Source: an uncultured Rubrobacteraceae bacterium (GTDB lineage Bacteria; Actinomycetota; Rubrobacteria; Rubrobacterales; Rubrobacteraceae). Taken from it: a DNA stretch of 21,643 nucleotides. Of the stretch, positions 1 through 6,929 are shown in pieces. The notes below the pieces were generated by a model, which searched no databases, was not told where the DNA came from, and saw only the letters and a list, made by a program, of their open reading frames with translations. The stretch's first letter is position 1. The number at the start of each line of letters is the position of its first letter. A program made the translations under genes and the position numbers. Location of the stretch: contig CADCVI010000214.1 of the NCBI GenBank assembly GCA_902806105.1, positions 1 to 21,643 of the forward strand, given 5' to 3'.

Positions 1-111
1 TGGCTGTGCATCCACCGGGGCGAAGACGTCCGTGCCGAAGGCGAGCGGGCCGTTGAAACGCGCGATGACGTCGTAGATCAAATCCCCGATCACGACCACG
101 CGGGGCGCCAT
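1..111 (-). CDS. PfkB-family sugar kinase, probable pseudouridine kinase (partial, N-terminus only)
   Basis: Only the first 37 codons lie in the window; the rest runs off the left edge. The ATG at 111-109 starts a peptide beginning MAPRVVVIGDLIYDVIARF. The VVxIGDxxxD(V/L) opening and the following FGTDVFA stretch are the N-terminal strand and substrate-side loop typical of PfkB (ribokinase-like) kinases. The start lies 15 nt after the psuG stop, with a G-rich stretch upstream that can act as ribosome binding site, so the two genes are almost certainly co-transcribed. In known pseudouridine catabolism a PfkB kinase (PsuK) phosphorylates pseudouridine and PsuG then splits pseudouridine 5'-phosphate. 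The neighbour therefore suggests a PsuK role, but the specificity-determining part of the protein is not visible. Confidence 0.7.
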   Translation of the reverse strand, partial: MAPRVVVIGDLIYDVIARFNGPLAFGTDVFAPVDAQP

Positions 112-126
112 GGATCCGGCCCCCGG

Positions 127-1023
127 TTACAGCCTCGCCAGGGCCACCGCTATGCGGGCGGCGAGGCTGGCGTTGTTCAGGATGATCCTCTTGTTGACCT
201 CCAGGCTCTCGCCGCCGGTCTCCTCCCGGAACCTGCCGAGCAGGAACGGCGTGACCTCCTTGCCCCTCACGCCCCCGTCGCGCAGCCCTTCGAGCCCCGC
301 GCGGAGCGCCTTCTCGTGCAGGGCAGGATCCAGCTGCTGCCCCTCGGGCAGCGGGTTCGCTATGACCATCCCGCCCGTCCCGAGCTCCCCGAGCTCCCGA
401 ACGGCCCGCGCGGCCTCGCCCTCGTCCTCCAGGGACCAGTCGACGGGGCAGCCGGAGTCCGTCAGGTAGAAGCCCGGGAACCGCAGGGTCCGAAAGCCCG
501 CCACCGGCACGCCGAGCGTCTCCAGGGTCTCCAGCGTCGCCGGCACGTCGAGGATGGACTTGACCCCCGCCGAGACCACGGCGACCGGCGTCCGGGCGAG
601 CTCCGCGAGGTCCGCCGAGACGTCCCACGAGTCGCGCGCGCCGCGGTGCACCCCGCCGAGGCCCCCGGTTGCGAAGAGCCTCACGCCCGCCCGCGCCGCG
701 ATGGAGGCCGTCGCCGCGACCGTCGTCGCCCCGTGGCTCCCCTTCGCGGCGGCGAACGCCAGGTCGCGCGTCGAGAGCTTCGGGATGCCGTCCTCGTTCG
801 CCAGGATCTTCAGGTCTTCGTCTTCGAGACCGACCTTCGGGACGCCCCGGATCACGCCTATAGTGGCGGGGACGGCGCCCTCCTCGCGGACCGCCGCCTC
901 TGCTTCGAGGGCGAGCGCCAGGTTGTCGGGGCGGGGGAGCCCGTGGGAGATCAGGGTAGATTCCATCGCCACCACCGCGCCGCCGCGCGCGAGCGCTCCC
1001 GCGACCTCGTCCCGGATCTCCAA
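127..1023 (-). CDS. psuG: Pseudouridine-5'-phosphate glycosidase
   Basis: 298 aa, the usual length for the PsuG (YeiN/IndA) family, which reversibly cleaves the C-C glycosidic bond of pseudouridine 5'-phosphate to uracil and ribose 5-phosphate in the cytoplasm. Family landmarks are all present: the [14 protein letters not shown] start with the conserved Glu at residue 21, [10 protein letters not shown] near 96-105, the GGVHRG and SADL segments near 124-139 with Asp138, the [11 protein letters not shown] motif with the probable Schiff-base Lys155, and an NK-IILNNA segment near the C-terminus. Translation starts at a TTG (1023-1021), 7 nt after the stop of the upstream small gene and with no strong Shine-Dalgarno, suggesting translational coupling. 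This start leaves about 20 residues before the conserved Glu-Ser-Thr motif, matching the family. A PfkB kinase follows directly. Confidence 0.93.
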   Translation of the reverse strand: MEIRDEVAGALARGGAVVAMESTLISHGLPRPDNLALALEAEAAVREEGAVPATIGVIRGVPKVGLEDEDLKILANEDGIPKLSTRDLAFAAAKGSHGATTVAATASIAARAGVRLFATGGLGGVHRGARDSWDVSADLAELARTPVAVVSAGVKSILDVPATLETLETLGVPVAGFRTLRFPGFYLTDSGCPVDWSLEDEGEAARAVRELGELGTGGMVIANPLPEGQQLDPALHEKALRAGLEGLRDGGVRGKEVTPFLLGRFREETGGESLEVNKRIILNNASLAARIAVALARL

Positions 1024-1030
1024 GGCGTTT

Positions 1031-1303
1031 CTAGCCCGGGGGGGTCTGGATCCGGATCTTGACTCGTTCGACGCTCGACCAGGGCAGGAACTCGTACCCG
1101 CCCGGGTCCCCGCTCGGGTCGCGGACGTCCAGAAGGAGCCCCGCCGCGTCCCGGTCGCAGACGTAGCCCGACACGTCGGAGCCGCTCTTGACGGTCAACG
1201 AGACGAAGCCGCCGCGTCCGAAAGCCTCGTCTATCCCCGGGCTCCCCGGCCGTAGCCCCTGCGCCCCTCCCCTCGAACTCTCCTTGAACGTCTCCCTGTC
1301 CAA
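1031..1303 (-). CDS. Small Sm-like/PWSS-motif protein of unknown function
   Basis: 90 aa, family not recognised by name. The reading frame stays open far upstream, but the start is set by a TTG at 1303-1301 preceded by a perfect GGAGGT (1318-1313) at 9-nt spacing. The N-terminal 35 residues are charged and glycine-rich. The C-terminal half reads as short beta strands ([18 protein letters not shown], then AGLLLDVRD, then [15 protein letters not shown]). The order 'strand, variable glycine turn, strand, F/Y-x-PWSS-(V/I), strand' resembles an Sm-like small barrel. The same ending (RYFYPWSSIFFISL) occurs in the protein at 6930-7235, so the two are probably distant paralogues. It is the first gene of the psuG operon, with 7 nt to psuG. 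Role unknown. Confidence 0.7.
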   Translation of the reverse strand: MDRETFKESSRGGAQGLRPGSPGIDEAFGRGGFVSLTVKSGSDVSGYVCDRDAAGLLLDVRDPSGDPGGYEFLPWSSVERVKIRIQTPPG

Positions 1304-1594
1304 CGCGCCTCTACCTCCGCATCGCCCGTCCGGCACCGCCCGGAACCCCCGCAATACTACCCCGGATCCTCCTTTAGACGCGATTACCCTGCCGTCCCCG
1401 GAACCGCGCGACGGTGCGCCGCCGAAGGACCCGGCACTGCCCTCCCTCCGCGTCGGGATGCATGCCCGGGGCGTAGGCGGCGAGACCACGCCGCGAGGGC
1501 GGGTCCCGGGGGATGTCCTGAAGGCCCGCTCAGGGGCGGTCGTGCGCGCTTTTTCGGGGCTGACGGGCCGGGGGTGGCGCCGTAGAATAGTTCC
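1304..1594. promoter_or_regulatory. Divergent intergenic region between the psuG operon and mutS
   Basis: 291 bp between two divergent start codons. The rightward side carries a good mutS promoter, listed separately. On the leftward strand a TAGTAT at 1359-1354 is a possible -10 hexamer for the psuG operon, but I see no convincing -35 for it. Long frames crossing the region on both strands show no family resemblance and have no start context, so I treat them as chance products of high GC. The stretch around 1455-1515 is rich in short G/C inverted segments, but I could not match it to a known riboswitch. Confidence 0.5.
1560..1588 (+). promoter_or_regulatory. mutS promoter (leaderless arrangement)
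   Basis: CTGACG at 1560-1565 and TAGAAT at 1583-1588 are separated by 17 nt, a standard housekeeping sigma factor layout. The -10 ends 6 nt before the ATG at 1595, which puts the expected transcription start at or within 1-2 nt of the A of the start codon. No Shine-Dalgarno can be placed in the 6 nt between them, so the mRNA is predicted to be leaderless. Confidence 0.65.
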
Positions 1595-3955
1595 ATGCTC
1601 GGACGCCACGCGGAACTCAAGGCTCAACTGCCGCCCGGAACGATCCTCTTCTATCAGGTCGGGACTTTCTTCGAGACGTTCGAGGAGGACGCCAAGAAGA
1701 TCTCCCAGGCGCTCTCGATCCGCCTGACGAGCCGCGAGGCGTCGGGCTACGCCGGGGGCCGCGTCCCGCTCGCCGGGGTCCCCGCCCACTCCCTGCAAGA
1801 GCACCTCGCCACGCTCCTCAGAAAGGGGCACTCGGTCGCGGTCGCCGAGCAGCGCCAGCACCCGACGAAGCCCAAACAGTTCACCCGCGAGGTCAGCCGC
1901 ATCCTGACCCCCGGCACCGTCATCGAGGACAACGTCCTCTCCGCCGGGGAATCCAACTACCTTGCCGCCGTCCTGGTGCGCGACGGGGCCGCCGGCCTCG
2001 CCGTCGTCGAGGCCTCGACGGGCGAGTTCACCGGGACGCAGGTCCCCGAGGAGGACCTCGCCGCCGAGCTCGAACGCTGGTCGCCGCGCGAGATGGTAGT
2101 CCCCGAGCGGACCGCCGCCGAGGACCTCCCGAAGCTAAGAGCGTCCTTCAGCCCGGCCCCGCGCTGGACCTTCGAGCCCTCGGCCGGCGAGCAGGCCCTG
2201 AAGCGCCACTTCGGCGTGTCGAGCCTCAAGGGGTACGGGCTCGAAGGCAAGGCCGCGCTCGTCGGGGCGGCGGGGGCCCTGTTGCAGTACCTCGCGTCCC
2301 TGCGCGGCGGGAGCCCGCCAGAGCAGGTCGTGACCTTCAGGCCGTACTCCCCGGACTCGTCGATGGTCCTCGACGGCGCGACGAAGCGCAACCTCGGGCT
2401 GGACGAGCTTATCCGGGCGATAGACCGCACCCGTACCCCGATGGGTCAGCGCGCCCTGAGGCGATGGCTCGAACGTCCCCTCCTGGAGGTCGAGCGCATA
2501 GAGCAGCGCCTCGAAGCGGTGGATTCCCTGTCCTCCGGCTACATGCTCCGCGAGGAGGCCCGCGAGAGCCTCTCTCGCATCCCCGACGTCGAGCGCATCG
2601 CGACCAGGATAGTCCGCCTCTCCGCCTCCCCGAACGACCTGCTGTCCCTGAAGGGCGCCCTCGACGCCATCGGCCCGCTCAAGGAGACGCTCGCCCCCGT
2701 CGTCCGGGAGGACTCCCTCCTGATGCGCGTGCTCGGGGCGATGGAGGAGCCGCCGGGGGTGCGCGAGCTTATCACGGCCGCCATCTCCGAGGAGGGGGGC
2801 GAGACCATCCGCGCCGGGTACTCGCGAGAGCTCGACGAGGCCCGCGAGTTCCGCGACGGCGCCCACGACTGGCTAACCCGGTTCGAGGCAGACGAGCGCC
2901 TGAGGACCGGCCTGAAGAGCCTCAAGGTCGGCTACCGCGACGGGGAGGGCTACTTTATAGAGGTCGCCGGGAGGGATGCTGGCTCCGTCCCCGAGAGCTA
3001 CCAGCACCGCAAGGCCCTCAAGAACAACGCCCGCTACGTCACCACCGAGCTCAAGGAGCACGAGTCGAGGATGCTCGGCGCCCGCGACGAGGTCGAACGT
3101 CTGGAGAAGGGGATCCTCGCGGAGGTCCGGGCCGCCGTCAAGGAGGCCGCCCCGCAGCTTCAGCGCGTCGCGAGGGCCGTCGCCGTCGTCGACGTTGTCG
3201 CCTCCTTCGCCGCCGCCGCCTCGGAGCTCCGCTACTGCCGTCCGACGCTCACCGGCGAGCGTGGGCTCCGGATCTTGGAGGGCCGTCACCCCGTAGTCGA
3301 GCACGGCCTTGAGACGCCGTTCGTCCCGAACGACTCCGAGATAGACGGGGATTCGAGGTTGCAGATCATCACCGGCCCGAACATGGCCGGCAAGTCCGTC
3401 TACCTCAGGCAGGTCGCCATCATCGCCCTGCTCGCCCAGGTCGGGTCCTACGTCCCGGCGAGCGAGGCGACCCTGGGGGTCGTGGACAGGATCTTCACGC
3501 GCGTCGGGGCCGAGGACCGGCTCGCGAGCGGGGAGTCCACGTTCATGGTCGAGATGACCGAGGCCGCGAGCATCCTGAACAGCGCGACGGAGCGGAGCCT
3601 CGTGATCCTGGACGAGGTGGGCCGGGGCACCTCGACCTACGACGGGATGAGCCTGGCCTGGGCCATCGCCGAATACCTCCACGACGACGTCCAGCCCCTC
3701 ACGCTCTTCGCCACCCACTACCACGAGCTCACGCGCCTCGCCGAGCTCCTCCCCGGCTGCAGGAACTACAAGGCGGCGGTCGAGGAGGTGGGGGAGGAGG
3801 TGGTGTTCCTCCACCGCATCGAGCCGGGAGCGGAATCGTCCTCCTACGGCGTGCACGTCGCGCGCCTGGCCGGGCTGCCGAAAGGCGTGACGGACCGGGC
3901 CACGGAGATACTGGCGCGGCTGGAGGCCGAGGGGGTGCAGAACTTCACGGGTTGA
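1595..3955 (+). CDS. mutS: DNA mismatch repair protein MutS
   Basis: 786 aa, a MutS1-type protein that binds base mismatches and small loops and recruits MutL. The N-terminal mismatch-binding domain carries VGTFFETF, with Phe25-Phe26-Glu27 matching the Phe-X-Glu wedge that stacks on the mispaired base. Connector, core and clamp domains follow. The ATPase has the P-loop GPNMAGKSV (594-602), Walker B with ILDEVGRGTST (Asp673-Glu674), and the FATHYHELT segment. The P-loop ends in Val where Thr or Ser is usual. The protein stops soon after the helix-turn-helix region (RATEILARLEAEG), so it lacks the long C-terminal tetramerisation tail of the 853-aa E. coli protein. The ATG at 1595 directly follows the promoter, indicating a leaderless start. 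mutL is downstream but separated by a PIN module, an interruption of the usual mutSL pairing. Confidence 0.97.
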   Translation: MLGRHAELKAQLPPGTILFYQVGTFFETFEEDAKKISQALSIRLTSREASGYAGGRVPLAGVPAHSLQEHLATLLRKGHSVAVAEQRQHPTKPKQFTREVSRILTPGTVIEDNVLSAGESNYLAAVLVRDGAAGLAVVEASTGEFTGTQVPEEDLAAELERWSPREMVVPERTAAEDLPKLRASFSPAPRWTFEPSAGEQALKRHFGVSSLKGYGLEGKAALVGAAGALLQYLASLRGGSPPEQVVTFRPYSPDSSMVLDGATKRNLGLDELIRAIDRTRTPMGQRALRRWLERPLLEVERIEQRLEAVDSLSSGYMLREEARESLSRIPDVERIATRIVRLSASPNDLLSLKGALDAIGPLKETLAPVVREDSLLMRVLGAMEEPPGVRELITAAISEEGGETIRAGYSRELDEAREFRDGAHDWLTRFEADERLRTGLKSLKVGYRDGEGYFIEVAGRDAGSVPESYQHRKALKNNARYVTTELKEHESRMLGARDEVERLEKGILAEVRAAVKEAAPQLQRVARAVAVVDVVASFAAAASELRYCRPTLTGERGLRILEGRHPVVEHGLETPFVPNDSEIDGDSRLQIITGPNMAGKSVYLRQVAIIALLAQVGSYVPASEATLGVVDRIFTRVGAEDRLASGESTFMVEMTEAASILNSATERSLVILDEVGRGTSTYDGMSLAWAIAEYLHDDVQPLTLFATHYHELTRLAELLPGCRNYKAAVEEVGEEVVFLHRIEPGAESSSYGVHVARLAGLPKGVTDRATEILARLEAEGVQNFTG

Positions 3956-3978
3956 ACGGCGAGGACTGCTGTTAGGAT
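3952..3978 (+). promoter_or_regulatory. Candidate promoter for the PIN module and mutL
   Basis: TTGAAC (3952-3957), which overlaps the mutS stop codon, and TAGGAT (3973-3978) are 15 nt apart, slightly shorter than ideal. The -10 ends 6 nt before the ATG at 3985, the same geometry as at mutS, and no Shine-Dalgarno is present. This predicts a second, leaderless transcript starting inside the mutS-mutL locus and reading through to mutL. Confidence 0.5.
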
Positions 3979-3984
3979 AGATGC

Positions 3985-4173
3985 ATGGAGATGCCGAAGA
4001 CGCGCGAAGGGCGCCGGAAGCTGATCGAGAAGCTAGCTAGCTCGGGGAAGCCGGAGGATATCCGGCCGGGCACCGGTAAGATCCCGGACGAGTTCTGGAC
4101 GATGCCCCTTCCAAAGGACCCGGAGGAGCTGATGCTTAAGACCTTGCTAGGGCACCGAAGAGAAGGCCGCTAG
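3985..4173 (+). CDS. Putative antitoxin-like small protein upstream of a PIN-domain protein
   Basis: 62 aa and highly charged. The start MEMPKTREGRRKLIEKLASS is a basic helix, followed by a Pro/Gly-rich segment, FWTMPLPKDPEELM, and a short basic tail. I do not recognise a named antitoxin family and see no clear ribbon-helix-helix or AbrB fold. The antitoxin call rests on position: a short gene six bases ahead of a PIN-domain gene, the standard order of VapBC-type modules. The ATG at 3985 is favoured because a -10 element ends 6 nt before it; the in-frame ATG at 3991 is the alternative. It is in the same frame as the PIN gene, separated only by the TAG stop and two codons, so rare readthrough would fuse the two products. 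Codon choice is less GC-biased than in mutS. Confidence 0.6.
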   Translation: MEMPKTREGRRKLIEKLASSGKPEDIRPGTGKIPDEFWTMPLPKDPEELMLKTLLGHRREGR

Positions 4174-4179
4174 CGTTCC

Positions 4180-4617
4180 TTGAGGTTCTGGGATAACTCG
4201 GCGATCGTGCCGCTACTCTCGGAGGAGACGCCCTCGCCTACCACGGCGGCTCTGCTGCGAGCCGACGCCGGAATGGTCGCGTGGTGGGGGACGTGGACGG
4301 AAATGCGCCGTGGCTATCAGCCGCTTGAGGCGCGAGGTTGTAAGTTGGATCCGGAGGGCGAAGAGGGAGCGCGGGCGGTGCTAAATCTTCTCGCCGGCAC
4401 CCGAATCGAAGTCGAGCCTGCCGAAGATCTGCGTTTGTTCGCCTCCTTACTTTCGAGGGATTATTCCCCGAAAGCCGCCTACGCCCTCCGACTCACCGCT
4501 GCCCTTCGCTGGCGCGAGGGAGAGACGGAAGGCTCCAGCTCCGCGTGCCTGGACAATCGGTTGCGACGCGCGGCCTCCGAGGAAGGGTTCGACGTGCTGC
4601 CCCGGGAGTCCTTTTGA
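4180..4617 (+). CDS. PIN-domain (VapC-like) protein, possible toxin with an altered active site
   Basis: 145 aa. Opens with MRFWDNSAIVPLL, the PIN hallmark in which Asp5 is the first metal ligand. Glu41 in TWTEMRRGY matches the conserved second acidic residue, and Asp125 in CLDNRLRRAASEEGFDVLP matches the fourth. At the third position, where VapC-type proteins have Asp in an (A/G)DALHLA-like helix, this sequence reads AYALRLTAAL with Tyr101, so one metal ligand is apparently missing. VapC-type PIN proteins cleave RNA using a Mg2+-binding acidic cluster; here activity may be reduced or lost. The start is a TTG at 4180 without a strong ribosome binding site, implying coupling to the preceding small gene. 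Its TGA stop (4615-4617) overlaps the mutL start. Lower third-position GC than its neighbours suggests acquisition from elsewhere. Confidence 0.75.
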   Translation: MRFWDNSAIVPLLSEETPSPTTAALLRADAGMVAWWGTWTEMRRGYQPLEARGCKLDPEGEEGARAVLNLLAGTRIEVEPAEDLRLFASLLSRDYSPKAAYALRLTAALRWREGETEGSSSACLDNRLRRAASEEGFDVLPRESF

Positions 4618-6218
4618 AGCTCTTTCCGCGCGTCGTCTCAGAGACCGGAGCTCCGTATGGAGCCGCCACCCATAGGGTCCACGTCCTGCCGCCGGAGGTG
4701 GCGCACAGGATCGCCGCCGGCGAGGTCATAGAGCGGCCGGCCTCGGCGGTGAAGGAGCTCGTGGAGAACGCCCTGGATGCCGGGGCGACGCGGGTGGAGG
4801 TCGAGATCGAGGGCGGCGGGACCCGTCTCCTCCGCGTCCGCGACGACGGCTCGGGGATGTCCCCGGAGGACGCCGAACGCGCCGTCGCCCGGCACGCGAC
4901 CAGCAAGATCTCGACGGCCGAGGACCTCGCCCTGGTCGCCTCTTTAGGCTTCCGGGGCGAGGCACTGCACGCGATCTCCTCCGTCTCCTCCCTGACCCTC
5001 ACGACCTCCGAGCCGGGCGCCCCACGCGGCACCCGGGTGCGCGTAAGGGCTGGCGGCCCCGCGAGACCCTCCCCATCCTCCCACCCGCAGGGCACGACCG
5101 TCGAGGCACGCGACCTCTTCCTGAACCTGCCGGTGCGCCGGGGCTTTCTCGGGACGGAACGGGCGGAGGCGAACGCGGTAGCTTCCGTCGTCGAGGCGCT
5201 CGCGGTGAGCCGGCCCGAGGTTGGCTTCTTCCTTTCTTCGGAGGGGCGTGGGCTCCTGGCGCTGCCGGCCGCCGCTGACCTCAGGGAGAGGGTGGCTCAG
5301 GTCCACGGGCTCTCGCTCGCCCGGGGCCTCGTCGTGCTCGGTGAGCCCGGGGAGGTGGTGTGGGGCCTCGTCAGCCCGCTCTCCGTGAGCTTCCCGACGC
5401 GCCGCTACCTGCACGTCGCGGTCAACGGGCGCGTCGTGGACACGGACTCTTTCGCGCCAGCGGTAGCCAGAGCCTACGCGGATCTCCTCCCGAAAGGACG
5501 TCATCCGGCGGCCTTCCTGCGCCTGGACCTCGGGCCGGGGGAGGTCGACGTGAACGTGCACCCGGCGAAGAGCGCGGTGCGCCTCCGGGGCGGGCGCTCG
5601 GCCTACCCGCTGGTCGTCGGCGCCATACGCGCCGCCGTCTCCCCCGGGCGCGAGGCTGGAGGGGCCGCCCCGCCGGAGGAAAAGGACGGCGGGCTCGTCC
5701 CGATCGGGCAGTTCGCGGGCAGGTGCATCATAGCCGGGGAGGGCGACGAGCTCGTCATCCTGGACCAGCACGGTGCCCACGAGCGCATCCTCTACGAGAA
5801 GCTCCAGAAGAACCTGCGCGGTACCCCTGAAGAGCTGCCCGCCCCGGTCGTCGTCCGGCTACCTCCCGAGCTCGCCCCGGAGGTGTGGAACTTCGAGGCC
5901 GAGCTGGGAGCACTCGGGTTCGTCGTCGAGCCGTTCGGGGCCGGGGCCGTGCGCGTGCTGGCGGTGCCGGCGGGGATGGGCGACGCGGAGGGGGCGCTGC
6001 TCGGCGCGGTCGAGGCGCTCGCGGGCGGGGAAGACCTGGCCAAGGCGCTCGCCTGCCGGGGCTCGACGAAGTTCGGTGAGGGCCTGTCGAAGGGGGAGAT
6101 GGAGGTGCTGCTAGAAGCCTGGGCGGCCTGCGAGTTCAGAGAGATCTGCCCTCACGGCCGCCCGATAATAAAGCGTATCTCGCTCGCGGAGCTGCTCCGC
6201 GAGTTCGGTAGGGTCTAG
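4614..6218 (+). CDS. mutL: DNA mismatch repair protein MutL
   Basis: 534 aa with the best available start. No ATG or GTG is in frame ahead of the conserved region, but a TTG at 4614 overlaps the PIN gene stop and has GGGAG 5 nt upstream. This gives about 20 more N-terminal residues than typical MutL. The GHKL ATPase is clear: VLPPEVAHRIAAGEVIERP, then KELVENALDAGAT with catalytic Glu48 and Asn52, the DDGSGM motif, and GFRGEAL. The C-terminal domain has the metal-binding nuclease motif as DQHGAHERILYE (384-395; the usual A after DQH is G), ACRGSTKFGEGLS, and CPHGRPIIKRIS. These mark a latent-endonuclease MutL that nicks the new strand after activation by MutS, as in organisms without MutH. At about 530 aa it is compact, with a short linker between domains. 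Confidence 0.95.
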   Translation: MKLFPRVVSETGAPYGAATHRVHVLPPEVAHRIAAGEVIERPASAVKELVENALDAGATRVEVEIEGGGTRLLRVRDDGSGMSPEDAERAVARHATSKISTAEDLALVASLGFRGEALHAISSVSSLTLTTSEPGAPRGTRVRVRAGGPARPSPSSHPQGTTVEARDLFLNLPVRRGFLGTERAEANAVASVVEALAVSRPEVGFFLSSEGRGLLALPAAADLRERVAQVHGLSLARGLVVLGEPGEVVWGLVSPLSVSFPTRRYLHVAVNGRVVDTDSFAPAVARAYADLLPKGRHPAAFLRLDLGPGEVDVNVHPAKSAVRLRGGRSAYPLVVGAIRAAVSPGREAGGAAPPEEKDGGLVPIGQFAGRCIIAGEGDELVILDQHGAHERILYEKLQKNLRGTPEELPAPVVVRLPPELAPEVWNFEAELGALGFVVEPFGAGAVRVLAVPAGMGDAEGALLGAVEALAGGEDLAKALACRGSTKFGEGLSKGEMEVLLEAWAACEFREICPHGRPIIKRISLAELLREFGRV

Positions 6219-6224
6219 CGCCTG

Positions 6225-6383
6225 CTACTCGTCGTCGACGAGCGTCTGGCCCAGGTTCAGGATCGTCGGGGCCCAGAGACCGATAAAGATCGCCAGGTTC
6301 TGGCGGCCTGCCCGGTAGTACGAGATAGAAACGAGTATCGAGGCGAGCGTCGCCCCGATGTAGACTGCCTTGCCTGTGCCCAT
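6225..6383 (-). CDS. Small membrane protein, function unknown
   Basis: 52 aa, too short for many gene finders. The ATG at 6383-6381 has an excellent GGAGG about 7 nt upstream, and a TAGAAT hexamer lies 38 nt upstream. The peptide starts MGTGKAVYIGATLASILVSI and has two hydrophobic stretches (about residues 7-18 and 29-45, the latter LAIFIGLWAPTILNLGQTL) separated by a YYRAGRQN polar turn, ending in the acidic VDDE. It looks like a two-helix hairpin membrane peptide. It converges on mutL with only 6 nt between the stop codons. No family is recognised. Confidence 0.75.
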   Translation of the reverse strand: MGTGKAVYIGATLASILVSISYYRAGRQNLAIFIGLWAPTILNLGQTLVDDE

Positions 6384-6420
6384 CGGTTTCCTCCTTGGGT
6401 TTTCTCCACGATTCGTGACT

Positions 6421-6449
6421 ATTCTAGCTACTCTCCGCACCCGTATACC
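6421..6449 (-). promoter_or_regulatory. Candidate promoter of the 52-aa membrane protein
   Basis: On the minus strand TAGAAT occupies 6426-6421, matching the -10 seen at mutS. The sequence 17 nt upstream (GGTATA, 6449-6444) is a poor -35. The predicted transcript has a leader of about 30 nt containing the GGAGG site. Confidence 0.4.
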
Positions 6450-6883
6450 GTAAGAGAGGTGACAGATCCTCCCTCGTAAGGGAATCGCCTGTCCACATCC
6501 GTAACATAGTCGCCGGTATGAGCAGAAGATGCCTTCGGACCGTGCCCGTGGAGATCGGGATGGACTGCGACCCCGAGCGGTGAGAGCCGTCGGAGGATAG
6601 ATTCCCCGTGCGTCGACGGGAGAAGTCCATCCCTTGTACCCCTCGCGGGGCGTGCAGAGCTGTAAGGGGGCATCCCGACCTCCCGTGGTTCGATGCACGA
6701 AACTTGCTTGATCAGCGTCTTCATGGCGTCCAGCGGCGAAGCGGTTTTCGTTGGGTATCCTCCAGCGTCCTGGCTGGCTCGAACCTTCGGACGCCCGTTG
6801 CAGGCCCCGGCCCCGTTGCCGGACTGCTCGGATCTCCCTCGGACGCGGACCGTACTCGCCAACCCGTCCGGCCGCGGCCTGGG

Positions 6884-6889
6884 TAGAAT
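6884..6889 (+). promoter_or_regulatory. Candidate -10 element upstream of the lysine-rich small protein
   Basis: TAGAAT identical to the mutS and glgP -10 hexamers. I see no TTGAC-like -35 at the expected distance (the bases at 6861-6866 are AACCCG), so the assignment rests on the hexamer and its place 40 nt before the start codon. Confidence 0.35.
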
Positions 6890-6929
6890 GCTTCCGGGCG
6901 AGCGACCGAACAAACGGATGGGGGCTAGC

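Larger units (their letters stand above)
6384..6929. other. Lower-GC intergenic region with paired inverted repeats (possible structured RNA)
   Basis: About 546 bp with no credible gene. Frames are open on both strands but have no start context and no recognisable family, and composition is visibly less GC-rich than in flanking genes. It contains a perfect 10-bp inverted repeat, GGGATGGACT (6557-6566) and AGTCCATCCC (6624-6633), enclosing two smaller hairpins: a CGG/CCG stem around 6578-6590 and CCCGT/ACGGG around 6605-6620. A further CCCC/GGGG tetraloop hairpin lies at about 6639-6650. Together they could form a multi-branched RNA, or be a degraded mobile fragment. The right end carries a TAGAAT -10 (6884-6889) for the next gene. 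Confidence 0.4.

Noticed and set aside
1440..1520. G/C-rich inverted segments ahead of mutS as a riboswitch
   Set aside because: No known riboswitch core was recognised, and the mutS promoter lies downstream with a leaderless start, so this DNA is not part of the mutS transcript.
1304..1861. Extension of the small psuG-operon protein into the mutS gene on the opposite strand
   Set aside because: The GGAGGT site fixes the TTG at 1303, and the extension is antisense to mutS with no conserved features.
6676..6700. GGTTCGATGC resembling a tRNA T-arm
   Set aside because: The flanking bases do not make a 5-bp stem with a 7-nt loop, and no acceptor, D or anticodon arm can be placed around it.
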